Shown here in pieces: positions 24,864-35,803 of a DNA stretch of 57,737 bases. The position numbers and the translations under genes are program-made. The stretch comes from an uncultured Clostridia bacterium (GTDB lineage Bacteria > Bacillota > Clostridia > Christensenellales > CAG-314), in assembly GCA_947628135.1 (NCBI GenBank), contig CANQYT010000003.1:67387-125123 (forward strand), read 5' to 3'. Each line of letters opens with the position of its first letter. Positions within the stretch are counted from its first letter, which is position 1. Below the pieces are notes generated by a model. It was not told the DNA's origin. It did no database searches and saw nothing but the letters and a program-made list of their open reading frames with translations.

Positions 24864-25899
24864 TGTGTTCTTCCAGATAGCGTCTGCGCAACTGTCCGCA
24901 AGCGCCCTCTATGTCCTGTCCCATTGTGCGTCGGCGCGTTGCCGAAACGCCGAGTTTGTCCAAATACTGCAAAAAACGTTTCAAAGTCTTTTCGTCTGTG
25001 CCTTTCAGTCCCGTTTCTTTGACGGGGTTAAGCGCTATCACGTTTACGTGGGCTGGCAAGCCGCGCAACAGAGAGGCGAGTTTGAGCGCGTGCGCGTAAC
25101 TGTCGTTCTGTCCGTCTATCAGCGTGTATTCCGCTATCACGCGCCTGCCCGTTTTGTTGAAAAAGTATCTGCACGCGTCAATAGCCTCTTCCACACTGTA
25201 CGCGCGCGAAACGGGCATAATCTCCTCACGCTGTTCGTTGAATGGATTGTGCAAACTCAGCGTAAGATTTACGGGCAGACCCATATCCGCCAATTTGCGG
25301 ACGTTGGGCGCAATGCCGCAGGTGGACAGCGAAATATTACGCAACGATACATTGAGCCCATCCGCGTCGGAAACAAGGCGCAGAAACTTCACCGTGTTGT
25401 CAAAATTGTCCAACGGCTCGCCGCTTCCCATAAGCACGATATTTGTGACGTAGCGTTCTTTTCCGCCGTCCAAAGCGTTTACCGCGGCGACTTGTCCGAG
25501 TATCTCTCCGGCGGAAAGATTTCGCACCAGACCGCCCAACGTGCTTGCGCAGAATTTGCACCCCATTCGGCAGCCGACCTGACAGGAAACGCACAACGTG
25601 TTGCCGTACTTGTAGTTCATCAGCACGCCTTCCACCACGTTGCCGTCGTACAGTCGGAAGAGAAATTTCTGCGTACCGTCCAACTTGGAAACGAGCGTGC
25701 GCACTATGGTTGCCGAAACGGCGACGCAATTTTCTTTGAGGCGCTCGCGCAGGGCTTTGGAAACGTCCGTCATTCCGTCAAAATCGACGGACTTGTTGAG
25801 CCAATGAAAAACCTGCTTGGCGACAAATGGCTTGACTCCGAAGTCAGCCGTCAGAAAATCCGTCAATTCCGACAATGTCATATCCTGCAAAAGTGTCAT
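24856..25899 (-). CDS. rlmN: Dual-specificity rRNA/tRNA adenine C2-methyltransferase RlmN
   Basis: 347 residues. Radical SAM enzyme methylating A2503 of 23S rRNA and A37 of tRNAs. The Fe-S motif is CRMGCKFC, with GMGEPLDN-like GSGEPLDNFDN and NPFNEQREEIMPV; the conserved catalytic Cys lies near the C-terminus in RRTMGQDIEGACGQL. The start ATG at 25899 overlaps the rsmB stop (ATGA). No prpC-prkC pair intervenes before rsgA. Confidence 0.97.
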   Translation of the reverse strand: MTLLQDMTLSELTDFLTADFGVKPFVAKQVFHWLNKSVDFDGMTDVSKALRERLKENCVAVSATIVRTLVSKLDGTQKFLFRLYDGNVVEGVLMNYKYGNTLCVSCQVGCRMGCKFCASTLGGLVRNLSAGEILGQVAAVNALDGGKERYVTNIVLMGSGEPLDNFDNTVKFLRLVSDADGLNVSLRNISLSTCGIAPNVRKLADMGLPVNLTLSLHNPFNEQREEIMPVSRAYSVEEAIDACRYFFNKTGRRVIAEYTLIDGQNDSYAHALKLASLLRGLPAHVNVIALNPVKETGLKGTDEKTLKRFLQYLDKLGVSATRRRTMGQDIEGACGQLRRRYLEEHND

Positions 25900-27167
25900 T
25901 TTATTCGCCTTAGTACCGCTACGAAAAAGCCCTGCATACCGTCTCTGTACGGCAAAAATTGGTAAAAGCCCTGTCCGTCGGCGGCGGGTATTTCGGGAAG
26001 TTGCGTCCTGCCGTATTCGAAATCGGTATGTTCCTTCAAAAATTTGCGTATGTTTTGCCCGTTTTCGTTGTCGAAAACCGTACACGTGGAATATACCAAC
26101 GCGCCGCCCTTGCCGACGTAACGGGAACAGTTGTCCAAAATAGCATACTGAGTCTTCATCAAGTCGGAGATATCCTTGTTTTCTCTGAACAACTTTACGT
26201 CCGGTCGGGAATCAAGCACTCCGAAACCGCTGCACGGCACGTCGCAAAGCACCACGTCGAATTTGCCTTCCCAAGGCGGATAGAACACGGTCATATCCCT
26301 GCATTGCACGTCAAGCGTAACCTGCATACGACGCGCGTAACTCGAAATCAACTCCGCCCTGTGAGGGTGAACGTCGCAGGAGGTGACGGACAGATCGGGG
26401 CGAAGTTGCCGCACGTACACCGATTTGCCTCCCGGAGCGGCGCAACAGTCCAGAAAAGCGCCGTCGGTTGGCGCAAGACGGGCGCAAATACGCGCGATAG
26501 CCATTGACGAAAGGCTTTGCACGGTACAATCCGAAGCGGCAGGCAGACTGCCCTTTACGTAGAATGCGTCGTCGAAAACCGTCGGTTCTGCTTCCGCTTG
26601 GTAGCGCTCGGCGATTTGCTCGGCGGTGGCGGTAAACGTAAAACGCGCTGTGGTACGCGTGTCCGACGGGTGGGAAACGATTTGCTCCGCAATCGGAAAA
26701 CCGTAGTCCTTTATCAATTTGCGCAGCGCCCACATCGGGTAGGAATACAAAACGGAAAGGCGTTCGACGCTGTCCTCGGGATAGTCGTCGAACTGCTTGA
26801 TATGCTCGGAAACCGTCTTTAACGTGGCGTTTACGAATCCCACCGTGCGCCTGTCGGCGGACAGTTTGGACAGTTCCGCAACGTCGTTTACTACGGCATA
26901 CACGGGCATAGACAGGTCCGAAAGGCAGTAAACTCCTATTTTCAGATACAGCAAAACGTCCCCTTTGGGCATTTTGCGCACGTAACGAGAAATGATATAT
27001 TCAAGCCGCAAGTCGTTGTCCAAAACGCCGTACACTATCTTGGTGACAAGCGCTTTGTCCTGATTTTTGCAATTGCAAAGTTGTTTGTTGAGAGCAATCG
27101 CGGAAAAAGCCTTGTTGACGTATACGTCGCGCAATACGTGAAAACTTTTCAGAAACGCCTTGTTCAT
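25896..27167 (-). CDS. rsmB: 16S rRNA m5C967 methyltransferase RsmB
   Basis: 423 residues. An N-terminal NusB-like RNA-binding domain (1-140) precedes the SAM methyltransferase domain with DCCAAPGGKSVYV, CDVHPHRAELI, the DVPCSGFGVLDSRPD catalytic cysteine and VYSTCTVFDNENG. It overlaps rlmN by four bases and fmt by one. Confidence 0.96.
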   Translation of the reverse strand: MNKAFLKSFHVLRDVYVNKAFSAIALNKQLCNCKNQDKALVTKIVYGVLDNDLRLEYIISRYVRKMPKGDVLLYLKIGVYCLSDLSMPVYAVVNDVAELSKLSADRRTVGFVNATLKTVSEHIKQFDDYPEDSVERLSVLYSYPMWALRKLIKDYGFPIAEQIVSHPSDTRTTARFTFTATAEQIAERYQAEAEPTVFDDAFYVKGSLPAASDCTVQSLSSMAIARICARLAPTDGAFLDCCAAPGGKSVYVRQLRPDLSVTSCDVHPHRAELISSYARRMQVTLDVQCRDMTVFYPPWEGKFDVVLCDVPCSGFGVLDSRPDVKLFRENKDISDLMKTQYAILDNCSRYVGKGGALVYSTCTVFDNENGQNIRKFLKEHTDFEYGRTQLPEIPAADGQGFYQFLPYRDGMQGFFVAVLRRIK

Positions 27168-28090
27168 TACTCACCGAAAACGTCGCCGACGTTCACTTTG
27201 TGACCGTTGAGAAAACTCGCGACGTCCATTCGTCTGGAATTTTCCTCTTGCAACTCCAACACTTTTGCCGCGCCGTCCGCGCACATTACGCAAAGTTCCT
27301 TTTTGCCGCGGAAAACCACCTCTCCCGCCTTTCCCTCGAAATGACCTTCGCAGGGGAGAAGAGAAAAAATTTTAAGTCGCTTGCCGTTGCAGAGCGTCCA
27401 GGCAGCGGGAGAAGGACAGAGCGCGCGAACGAGGTTTACCACCTCAAAAACGGGTCTGTTCCAATCGATTTGTTCCTGTTCGGCGGTAATTTTGCCGCAA
27501 AAAGTGGCTTGTTCCTCGTCCTGCGAAATGTAAACAGCCTTGCCGCTTTCTATCAAGTTCAACGCCTCGACGACGGCTTCCGCGCCCAACTGCGCCATAC
27601 GCGCGTACAGTTCCCCGAACGTTTCGTAGGGCAGCACGTCCAGCGTTTTTTGCAAAATTATCTCGCCTGCGTCCACCTTGCGCACGGTGTTGAGAATGGT
27701 AACGCCCGTTTGCTCCAAACCTTGCAAAACCGCGTACTGAATGGGCGCTGCGCCCCTCAGTTTGGGTAAAAGCGAGCCGTGGATATTGATGATGCCGTGA
27801 GGAGCAATGTCTATCACTTCCTGCGACAATATCTGTCCGTATGCCGCGGTGATCATTATGTCGGGACAAAGCGAACGCAACGTTTCCACGCCGTCGCGGG
27901 AAATTTTTTCGAACTGAAAAAGAGGCAAGCCGTGTTGCAAAGCGAATTTCTTGACCGCGCAAAACACCGATTTGCCGCGCGCCCCCGCCTTGTCCGGCTG
28001 ACAAACCACGCCCACGACAGAGTGGCGCTGCATAATTTTTTCCAAAGCGGGAACACCGAAATCGGGCGTTCCCAAAAACACTATTCTCAT
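27167..28090 (-). CDS. fmt: Methionyl-tRNA formyltransferase
   Basis: 307 residues. It formylates initiator Met-tRNA using 10-formyl-THF. N-terminal MRIVFLGTPDFGVPALEK, then the catalytic NIHGSLLPKLRGAAPIQYAVLQG segment and the C-terminal tRNA-binding OB domain. It lies 10 bases after def, its functional partner. Confidence 0.98.
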   Translation of the reverse strand: MRIVFLGTPDFGVPALEKIMQRHSVVGVVCQPDKAGARGKSVFCAVKKFALQHGLPLFQFEKISRDGVETLRSLCPDIMITAAYGQILSQEVIDIAPHGIINIHGSLLPKLRGAAPIQYAVLQGLEQTGVTILNTVRKVDAGEIILQKTLDVLPYETFGELYARMAQLGAEAVVEALNLIESGKAVYISQDEEQATFCGKITAEQEQIDWNRPVFEVVNLVRALCPSPAAWTLCNGKRLKIFSLLPCEGHFEGKAGEVVFRGKKELCVMCADGAAKVLELQEENSRRMDVASFLNGHKVNVGDVFGE

Positions 28091-28100
28091 TGCCGCCTCG

Positions 28101-28559
28101 TCAATCGTCGTCGATGATTTTCTTTATCATTTTGTCGGGGAAAAGTATTCCGTCAAGATGGTCCATTTCGTGCAAAAACACCCGCGCGAAATACCCCTCG
28201 GCGTGCTGCTTGCACAGGTTGCCGAAACGGTCGAAATACTCCACGTCGATTTCTTCCGGGCGTTCCACCAATCCGCGAAATCCGGGAACGGAAAGACAGC
28301 CCTCGTTGTCCACGCACTTGCCGCGGCTTCTTATCAAGACGGGATTGACTAACTCGTAAAGTTTGTCGTCGTACTCCACTATACAGACGCGTTTCAGTAC
28401 GCCCACCTGCGGCGCGGCAAGTCCCAAACCGCCCACCGCGTGCAAGGTTTCTTCCATATCTTCCAAGAGTTGATGTAATTTGCCGTCGTAATTTTCGACG
28501 GGTTTGCTTATCTTGCGAAGAAACGGATCGCCGTATTTGATTATGTTTCTTTTTGCCAT
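28101..28559 (-). CDS. def: Peptide deformylase
   Basis: 152 residues. Metal hydrolase removing the N-formyl group from nascent proteins. The three family motifs are present: GLAAPQVG, EGCLSVPG (Cys ligand) and HEMDHLDG (two His ligands and catalytic Glu). Preceded by priA with a 12-base gap. Confidence 0.98.
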   Translation of the reverse strand: MAKRNIIKYGDPFLRKISKPVENYDGKLHQLLEDMEETLHAVGGLGLAAPQVGVLKRVCIVEYDDKLYELVNPVLIRSRGKCVDNEGCLSVPGFRGLVERPEEIDVEYFDRFGNLCKQHAEGYFARVFLHEMDHLDGILFPDKMIKKIIDDD

Positions 28560-28571
28560 AGTCCACCTTTG

Positions 28572-30767
28572 TCAGGATAAATTTTGAGGGTTGCGTTCCA
28601 CCGATACCGTTACGCTTCGGCGTTTTTTTCCGTCGCAAACGGCGTAGATTTGCGGAAGAATTTCCCGAACGCTGTCCTTTGTCAATTTGAGAAGTATCTG
28701 AAATCGGTACTGCTTTTCCGCGCGCCGCAACGGACAGCGCATTTTGTCCGCGTACAGAAACGCTTCCGGTCGGGCGGAGCGAATATTGGATATTTCCGCG
28801 TCCTGCTCCACCAATTCGTCTATGCAGTCCTGCTCTTTCTCGCCTGTGTAGAGTATGCGGACGATTTCCGAAAAGGGCGGAAAAGCCGACGCTTGACGAA
28901 TGTTTATCTCGTAGTTGTAAAATCCCTTGTAGTCCTGCTCGGCTGCGAAACGCAAACAGTAATGCGCGGGAGTGTACGTTTGCAGTACCACGACTCCTAC
29001 GTCCTTGTCCCTTCCGCTTCGCCCCGCCACCTGCGTGATGAGTTGGAAAGTGCGTTCCGTCGCAAGATAGTCCTCGTGATGCAAACTTTGATCGCCGTCC
29101 AGAATACCCACCAACGTCACCTTGGGGAAATCGTGCCCTTTGGCTATCATCTGCGTGCCGACAAGTATCTGCGCTTCACCCTTGGCAAAGGATTCCAGAA
29201 TCTTGCCGTGACTTTCCTTTGTCTGCGTGGTGTCCGCGTCCATACGCAGAACCTTTACGTCGGGAAACATCTCCCTCAGCAATTCCACCACCTGCTGCGT
29301 CCCAATACGTCCCTGACGGAAACTCTGCGCTTTGCATTTGGGACAGCGATCCAACAGATAGTAGGATTTGCCGCAGTAGTGACATTTGAGCCTGTTGTCC
29401 TCGCGGTGAACGGTGAGCGTGACGTCGCAGTCCTCGCACTTGGCTACGTAGCCGCATTTCGTACACATCAAAAAGGAAGAATACCCTCTTCGATTGAGAA
29501 ACAGCATCGCCTGATTGCCCGCCTCGACGGTTTGCCGCAATCGCTGTTTGAGCGCGGCGCTGAAAATACCCTTGTTGCCTCGGCGCGTTTCCAAAGTCAT
29601 ATCCACTATTTCCACCTTAGGCAGAGGCTGACGGTTGATACGCTCCGGCATTTCTATCAGACGAAGCCTGCCCTGCTTTGCCGCGTAGTAACTGCCCAAA
29701 GCGGGAGTCGCGCTTCCGAGCAGCAAAAGCGCGCCGTTTTGCTGCGCGCGGTACTCGGCTACTTCCGCGGTGTTGTAACGCGGATTGAAATCGGAAATGT
29801 AACTGCCGTCGTGTTCTTCGTCGATGATTATCGCGCCAATATTTTTGAGGGGAGCAAAAACCGCGCTACGCGCGCCCACCGCAATGAGCGCTTCGCCGTT
29901 TTTCAGACGAAGCCATTCGTCGTACCTTTCGCCGCGCGACAGACCGCTGTGCAGTAACGCCACGGTATCTCCGAAACGCGCGCGTAGCTGACGAAGCATA
30001 TTGGGGGTGAGAGAGATCTCCGGCACAAGCATAATGCAGCTTTTTCCTTCTGCGACCAACCGCTCTATCACCGTGAGGTACACTTCCGTCTTGCCGCTGC
30101 CCGTTACGCCGTGCAACAGGAAACGCCCCTGTCTGTCGGAAAGAACGGCGTCTACCGCGTTTTGCTGGGCGGGCAGTAAATCGTGTTTTACCGCCGCCGA
30201 TTGAATGTTTTTGTAGGGGGTGCGCCTTATCACCACCTCGCGGAAGTCCACAAGCCCCTTTTGTCGGAGGGCTCTGAGCGCAGAATTGCCGAACTCTGCG
30301 TTGAGGGTTTCGGACAGCGCAGGACCGTTGAGATACAGAAAAGCGACAAGATCCCGCTGTGCGGTGGCGTTTGGTTTGAGCGAAGCGAGAATCACGTCCA
30401 GACTGTCGTCCGTGGTCAGATACGCTTGCTGTTTGGACAAAAGTCGCACGCGGTTGCCGCGCATTTCCGCGGGAATAAACAGCCGCAAAACGTCCGCCCA
30501 ACGCAGATGGTACTGCTCGCGCATATATCTGCCCAAATCCAACAAATCTTCGGAAATGGCAGTAAAATCGTCTAACGGCTTGACGATGGGTTTTATCTTG
30601 TCCGCGTCGAAATCGGAAGTATCCTTTTGCGCGATGATGTACCCTTCGGTGAGTCTGCCTCGGAAGTCTACCAAAACGCGAGCGCCAACAGTGTAGCCCT
30701 CGCCCTTGTAATCGAATATGCGGTCCACTTCGCTTGCGGACAGATCCACTATCACGGAATAAATCAT
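28572..30767 (-). CDS. priA: Primosomal replication-restart helicase PriA
   Basis: 731 residues. N-terminal 3'-DNA-binding domain, helicase domain with GVTGSGKTEVYL and DEEHDGSY, and a zinc-binding insert with paired cysteines (CTKCGYVAKCEDC, CHYCGKSYYLLDRCPKC). It reloads the replisome at stalled forks. ATGA overlap with coaBC. Confidence 0.98.
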   Translation of the reverse strand: MIYSVIVDLSASEVDRIFDYKGEGYTVGARVLVDFRGRLTEGYIIAQKDTSDFDADKIKPIVKPLDDFTAISEDLLDLGRYMREQYHLRWADVLRLFIPAEMRGNRVRLLSKQQAYLTTDDSLDVILASLKPNATAQRDLVAFLYLNGPALSETLNAEFGNSALRALRQKGLVDFREVVIRRTPYKNIQSAAVKHDLLPAQQNAVDAVLSDRQGRFLLHGVTGSGKTEVYLTVIERLVAEGKSCIMLVPEISLTPNMLRQLRARFGDTVALLHSGLSRGERYDEWLRLKNGEALIAVGARSAVFAPLKNIGAIIIDEEHDGSYISDFNPRYNTAEVAEYRAQQNGALLLLGSATPALGSYYAAKQGRLRLIEMPERINRQPLPKVEIVDMTLETRRGNKGIFSAALKQRLRQTVEAGNQAMLFLNRRGYSSFLMCTKCGYVAKCEDCDVTLTVHREDNRLKCHYCGKSYYLLDRCPKCKAQSFRQGRIGTQQVVELLREMFPDVKVLRMDADTTQTKESHGKILESFAKGEAQILVGTQMIAKGHDFPKVTLVGILDGDQSLHHEDYLATERTFQLITQVAGRSGRDKDVGVVVLQTYTPAHYCLRFAAEQDYKGFYNYEINIRQASAFPPFSEIVRILYTGEKEQDCIDELVEQDAEISNIRSARPEAFLYADKMRCPLRRAEKQYRFQILLKLTKDSVREILPQIYAVCDGKKRRSVTVSVERNPQNLS

Positions 30768-31945
30768 TTGCCCGTTGCCTTGTCCAGAATGAGATTCGCA
30801 ACGTCCCGTTTGCTCATCTGCGGATAGTCCGTTGCGCCCGAAGCGGTGACGAAAGTGACCTTGTTTAAGTCGCTGCCGAAAACGTCGTTGTGTTTTACGT
30901 CGTTGAGAACAGCCAGATCCGCGTGCTTGACAAGTAACTTTTCACGGGCGTTTGCTACGCTGTTTTCCGTTTCGGCGGCGAAAACGCACAGAAATTTGCC
31001 GCCCTTGCGCGCGCCGATGTTCGCGGCCACGTCGGGATTTTTGACAAATTCTATCGTGACGGCGTTTCCCTTTATTTTACTTTCGGAAATGCGCTCCGCA
31101 CGGTAATCGCAAGGCGCGCCCGCCAAAACGAATATATCCGTCTCGTCTGCAAGCCGCATAGCCTCATCCAGCATATCGCGCGTGGTTTCCACGTCTATCA
31201 CGGTTGCGCGTTCGTCCAACGAAACAGAGCGTTTGCCGCTGAGTACCGTTACGTCCGCGCCGCGATCGAGCGCCGCTTCCGCTACCGCCGCGCCCATCTT
31301 TCCGCTGGAAAAATTGGTGATATACCTTACGTCGTCCAACTTTTCTATCGTTGCGCCGCACGTCACAAGCACGCGCTTGCCTTGCAGATCGCTTTTCGGA
31401 CAAAGAATTTCCACGCAACGATCCACTATCGTTTGCGGTTCTGCCATACGTCCCTCGCCCTCGTCTCCGCAAGCGAGAAAACCGCTTTCCGCCGCTACCA
31501 CTTGTACGCCGCGTTGGCGCAGAGCGTCGAGATTGGCGTTGAAAGCCTTGCTACGATACATATTTACGTTCATCGCGGGGCAAACAACCACAGGCGCGAC
31601 CGTAGCCATAAGAGTGGTAGACAGCATATCGTCCGCAATACCGTTGGCATATTTGCCGATGATGTTTGCAGTTGCGGGACACACCACGAAAAGATCGGCT
31701 TTCTTGGCAAGGGATATGTGCTCCACTTCCCAATGTCCGCCGCGGCGAAACATATCCGTTGCCACGGGACGGTTGGAAAGGGTCTCGAAAGTGAGGGGCG
31801 AAACGAATTCCGTCGCGTTTTTCGTCATAACGACGTCCACGTTTGCTCCCAACTTTTTGAAAAGACGCACTACCTGACAGACCTTGTAGACGGCTATCCC
31901 GCCGCAAACGCCTATTACTATGTTTTTCCCTTGCAATCTTTGCAT
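30764..31945 (-). CDS. coaBC: Bifunctional phosphopantothenoylcysteine decarboxylase/synthetase
   Basis: 393 residues catalysing two consecutive steps of CoA synthesis. The N-terminal CoaC flavoprotein half has GGIAVYK, the HxS-type motif EHISLAKKADL and PAMNVNMY. The C-terminal CoaB half has VTCGATIEKLDDVRYITNFSSGKMG. It overlaps the rpoZ stop by one base. Confidence 0.97.
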   Translation of the reverse strand: MQRLQGKNIVIGVCGGIAVYKVCQVVRLFKKLGANVDVVMTKNATEFVSPLTFETLSNRPVATDMFRRGGHWEVEHISLAKKADLFVVCPATANIIGKYANGIADDMLSTTLMATVAPVVVCPAMNVNMYRSKAFNANLDALRQRGVQVVAAESGFLACGDEGEGRMAEPQTIVDRCVEILCPKSDLQGKRVLVTCGATIEKLDDVRYITNFSSGKMGAAVAEAALDRGADVTVLSGKRSVSLDERATVIDVETTRDMLDEAMRLADETDIFVLAGAPCDYRAERISESKIKGNAVTIEFVKNPDVAANIGARKGGKFLCVFAAETENSVANAREKLLVKHADLAVLNDVKHNDVFGSDLNKVTFVTASGATDYPQMSKRDVANLILDKATGK

Positions 31946-32130
31946 TACTTCTTGGCGATCTCCGTTATACCGTCGTCAAATTCGCCTGCGGCGTAACTTA
32001 TCGGTTTGAAATTCTGCGAGAGTTCCTGATTGTTGTTGAGTTCCTTGGCGCGCTTGGCAATAACGCAGCAAAGCGTATATTTGTCGCCGGCCTTTTCCGT
32101 CAATTCGTCAATCGGAGGTTTTGTTATCAT
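31945..32130 (-). CDS. rpoZ: RNA polymerase omega subunit
   Basis: 61 residues, at the short end for omega. MITKPPIDELTEKAGDKYTLCCVIAKRAKEL is the typical N-terminus. It helps assembly of the beta-prime subunit. The start lies inside the 3' end of gmk, a 23-base overlap, in the conserved gmk-rpoZ order. Confidence 0.95.
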   Translation of the reverse strand: MITKPPIDELTEKAGDKYTLCCVIAKRAKELNNNQELSQNFKPISYAAGEFDDGITEIAKK

Positions 32131-32701
32131 TTTTGTTTCTCCTTTCTTTCAAAATGCTTATTATTTCCGCTACCGCTCTGTCCACGTCGTCGTTCATTAT
32201 GCAGTAGTCGTATTGGTGACGTTGAGCAAGTTCCAACTTGTTGCGCGCCATACGTATCCGAATTTTTTCTTCGCTTTCCGAACCGCGCTTTTTGAGACGG
32301 TCGTACAACGCTTGTTCGCTGGGCGCTTCGATAAAGAACAGTATGCTGTCCGGATAGTTTTGCTTGACTTGAAGCGCGCCTTTGACGTCTATTTCCAAAA
32401 TGACGTCTTTGCCGAAATTTAACATATCCACAACGAACTTTTTGGGAGTGCCGTAGTAGTTTTCGAAATGTTGGTCGTACTCCAAAAGTTCGTTTTTGCG
32501 TACCATATCGAGGAACGTGTCCTCCGATACGAAAAAGTAACTACGGTCTTTGCGTTCGTTGGGACGGGGCGCGCGCGTCGTCGCCGAACAGGACAGCACG
32601 AGGTCGGGCATAAGTTTCATCAACTCGGCGCAAATAGTTCCTTTGCCTGCGCCGCTCGGACCGGAAATGATTATCAGTTTGCCTTGTTTTTTGTCATCCA
32701 T
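32108..32701 (-). CDS. gmk: Guanylate kinase
   Basis: 197 residues; GMP to GDP. The P-loop is ISGPSGAGKGTI and the GMP-binding region includes SCSATTRAPRPNERKDRSYFFVSEDTF and EYDQHFENYYGTPK. GGAGA lies upstream. The remA gene that often precedes gmk in Bacillus is absent; yicC is only 25 bases away. Confidence 0.98.
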   Translation of the reverse strand: MDDKKQGKLIIISGPSGAGKGTICAELMKLMPDLVLSCSATTRAPRPNERKDRSYFFVSEDTFLDMVRKNELLEYDQHFENYYGTPKKFVVDMLNFGKDVILEIDVKGALQVKQNYPDSILFFIEAPSEQALYDRLKKRGSESEEKIRIRMARNKLELAQRHQYDYCIMNDDVDRAVAEIISILKERRNKNDNKTSD

Positions 32702-32726
32702 AAATTTGTTATCTCCAATGAAGTTT

Positions 32727-33605
32727 TCACTCCAAATTTTGTACTTGTTCGCGAATTTTTTCTATTTCGTTTTTTATTTCCAGCGCGACTTTCGTCACGT
32801 CCAGATCGGACGATTTGCTGCATATCGTGTTGGTCTCGCGGTTAAATTCCTGCGAGAGGAAATCCAACTTTTTGCCCACGGGTTGTTCGGAGGAAAGCAG
32901 TTCGCGTGCCTGCGCCAGATGTCCGTACAAACGAGTCAATTCCTCGTCGATACAGCACTTGTCGGAATAGAAACATACTTCGTTCATCAACTTGGCTTCG
33001 TCCAGACGAACGTCGCCCAAAGCCTCCGTCACCCTTGCGCGCAACTTGTCGCGGTATTGCTGTGCGACCGCTGGCGCATATTCCTTGACGCGCGCAAGCA
33101 ACGATTCGACGTTGTCCAACTTGCTCAGCAGATCCCTGCGCAAGGCGTTGCCTTCCCTTTCACGCATTTCGTTGAGACTTTGCACCGCTTTGTCCATTCC
33201 CTCCGAAAGCATCTCGCGCAGCAGTTCGGGATCGTCCTCCGACTGAACGAGAGAAAGCACTTCGTTTGCGCGCATCAACGCGTTTATGTTGAAATCGTGA
33301 TGCAATTCGGGGAACTTTGCGCTGAGTTCGCGCGCGGCAAGGACGTAACTTTCGGCAAGCGCGAAATCGACGCTCAACCGTTTGTCCGTGTCGCCCACCG
33401 TTGTATAGTTGAGAAAAACGTCCACGTGTCCGCGGGACAGCCCATCGGCGAGTTTGGCGCGGATAACGTCCTCGTAGGCGATAAAAGCGCGCGGGATCTT
33501 GGTGGAAACGTCCAAAAAACGGTGATTGACGCTCTTCAATTCGACGGTAAGTTGACGGTTGTCTCTTGTGACCGTCGCTTTACCGTAACCCGTCATACTT
33601 TTCAT
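32727..33605 (-). CDS. YicC family protein (putative endoribonuclease)
   Basis: 292 residues. MKSMTGYGKATV is the invariant YicC N-terminus; the C-terminal DUF1732 part contains KKLDFLSQEFNRETNTICSKSSD. Characterised YicC proteins are RNases linked to stationary-phase survival. First gene of the long operon, immediately after its promoter. Confidence 0.95.
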   Translation of the reverse strand: MKSMTGYGKATVTRDNRQLTVELKSVNHRFLDVSTKIPRAFIAYEDVIRAKLADGLSRGHVDVFLNYTTVGDTDKRLSVDFALAESYVLAARELSAKFPELHHDFNINALMRANEVLSLVQSEDDPELLREMLSEGMDKAVQSLNEMREREGNALRRDLLSKLDNVESLLARVKEYAPAVAQQYRDKLRARVTEALGDVRLDEAKLMNEVCFYSDKCCIDEELTRLYGHLAQARELLSSEQPVGKKLDFLSQEFNRETNTICSKSSDLDVTKVALEIKNEIEKIREQVQNLE

Positions 33606-33638
33606 CTCTGAAATTCTCCATTATTTCTCGATTACATT

Positions 33639-33667
33639 ATTTTACCACAACGGTTTGGATTTTTCAA
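33639..33667 (-). promoter_or_regulatory. Promoter of the yicC-gmk-...-rsgA operon
   Basis: TTGAAA (33667-33662), 17 bp, TAAAAT (33644-33639). The rest of the gap to ligA (33668-33841) shows no gene or clear terminator. Confidence 0.75.
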
Positions 33668-33841
33668 TCAATATCAAGCGAATTTTGAAAATAATATCTA
33701 ATATAATTAAATATATCGGCGTAAAAGGCGGAAAGCGCGGCGCGCGCGAACTCAGCGCGGCGAATCCGCATTTACAGCCGATGAAGTTTTCGGCGGGAAA
33801 AACGCCGAATGGGGTGCAATAAACGCGAAAATATACCGCGC

Positions 33842-35803
<1,962 letters not shown>

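Noticed and set aside
24856..26085. 409-codon version of RlmN
   Set aside because: The extra 62 residues are out-of-frame rsmB sequence. The ATG at 25899 gives the normal family N-terminus and an ATGA overlap.
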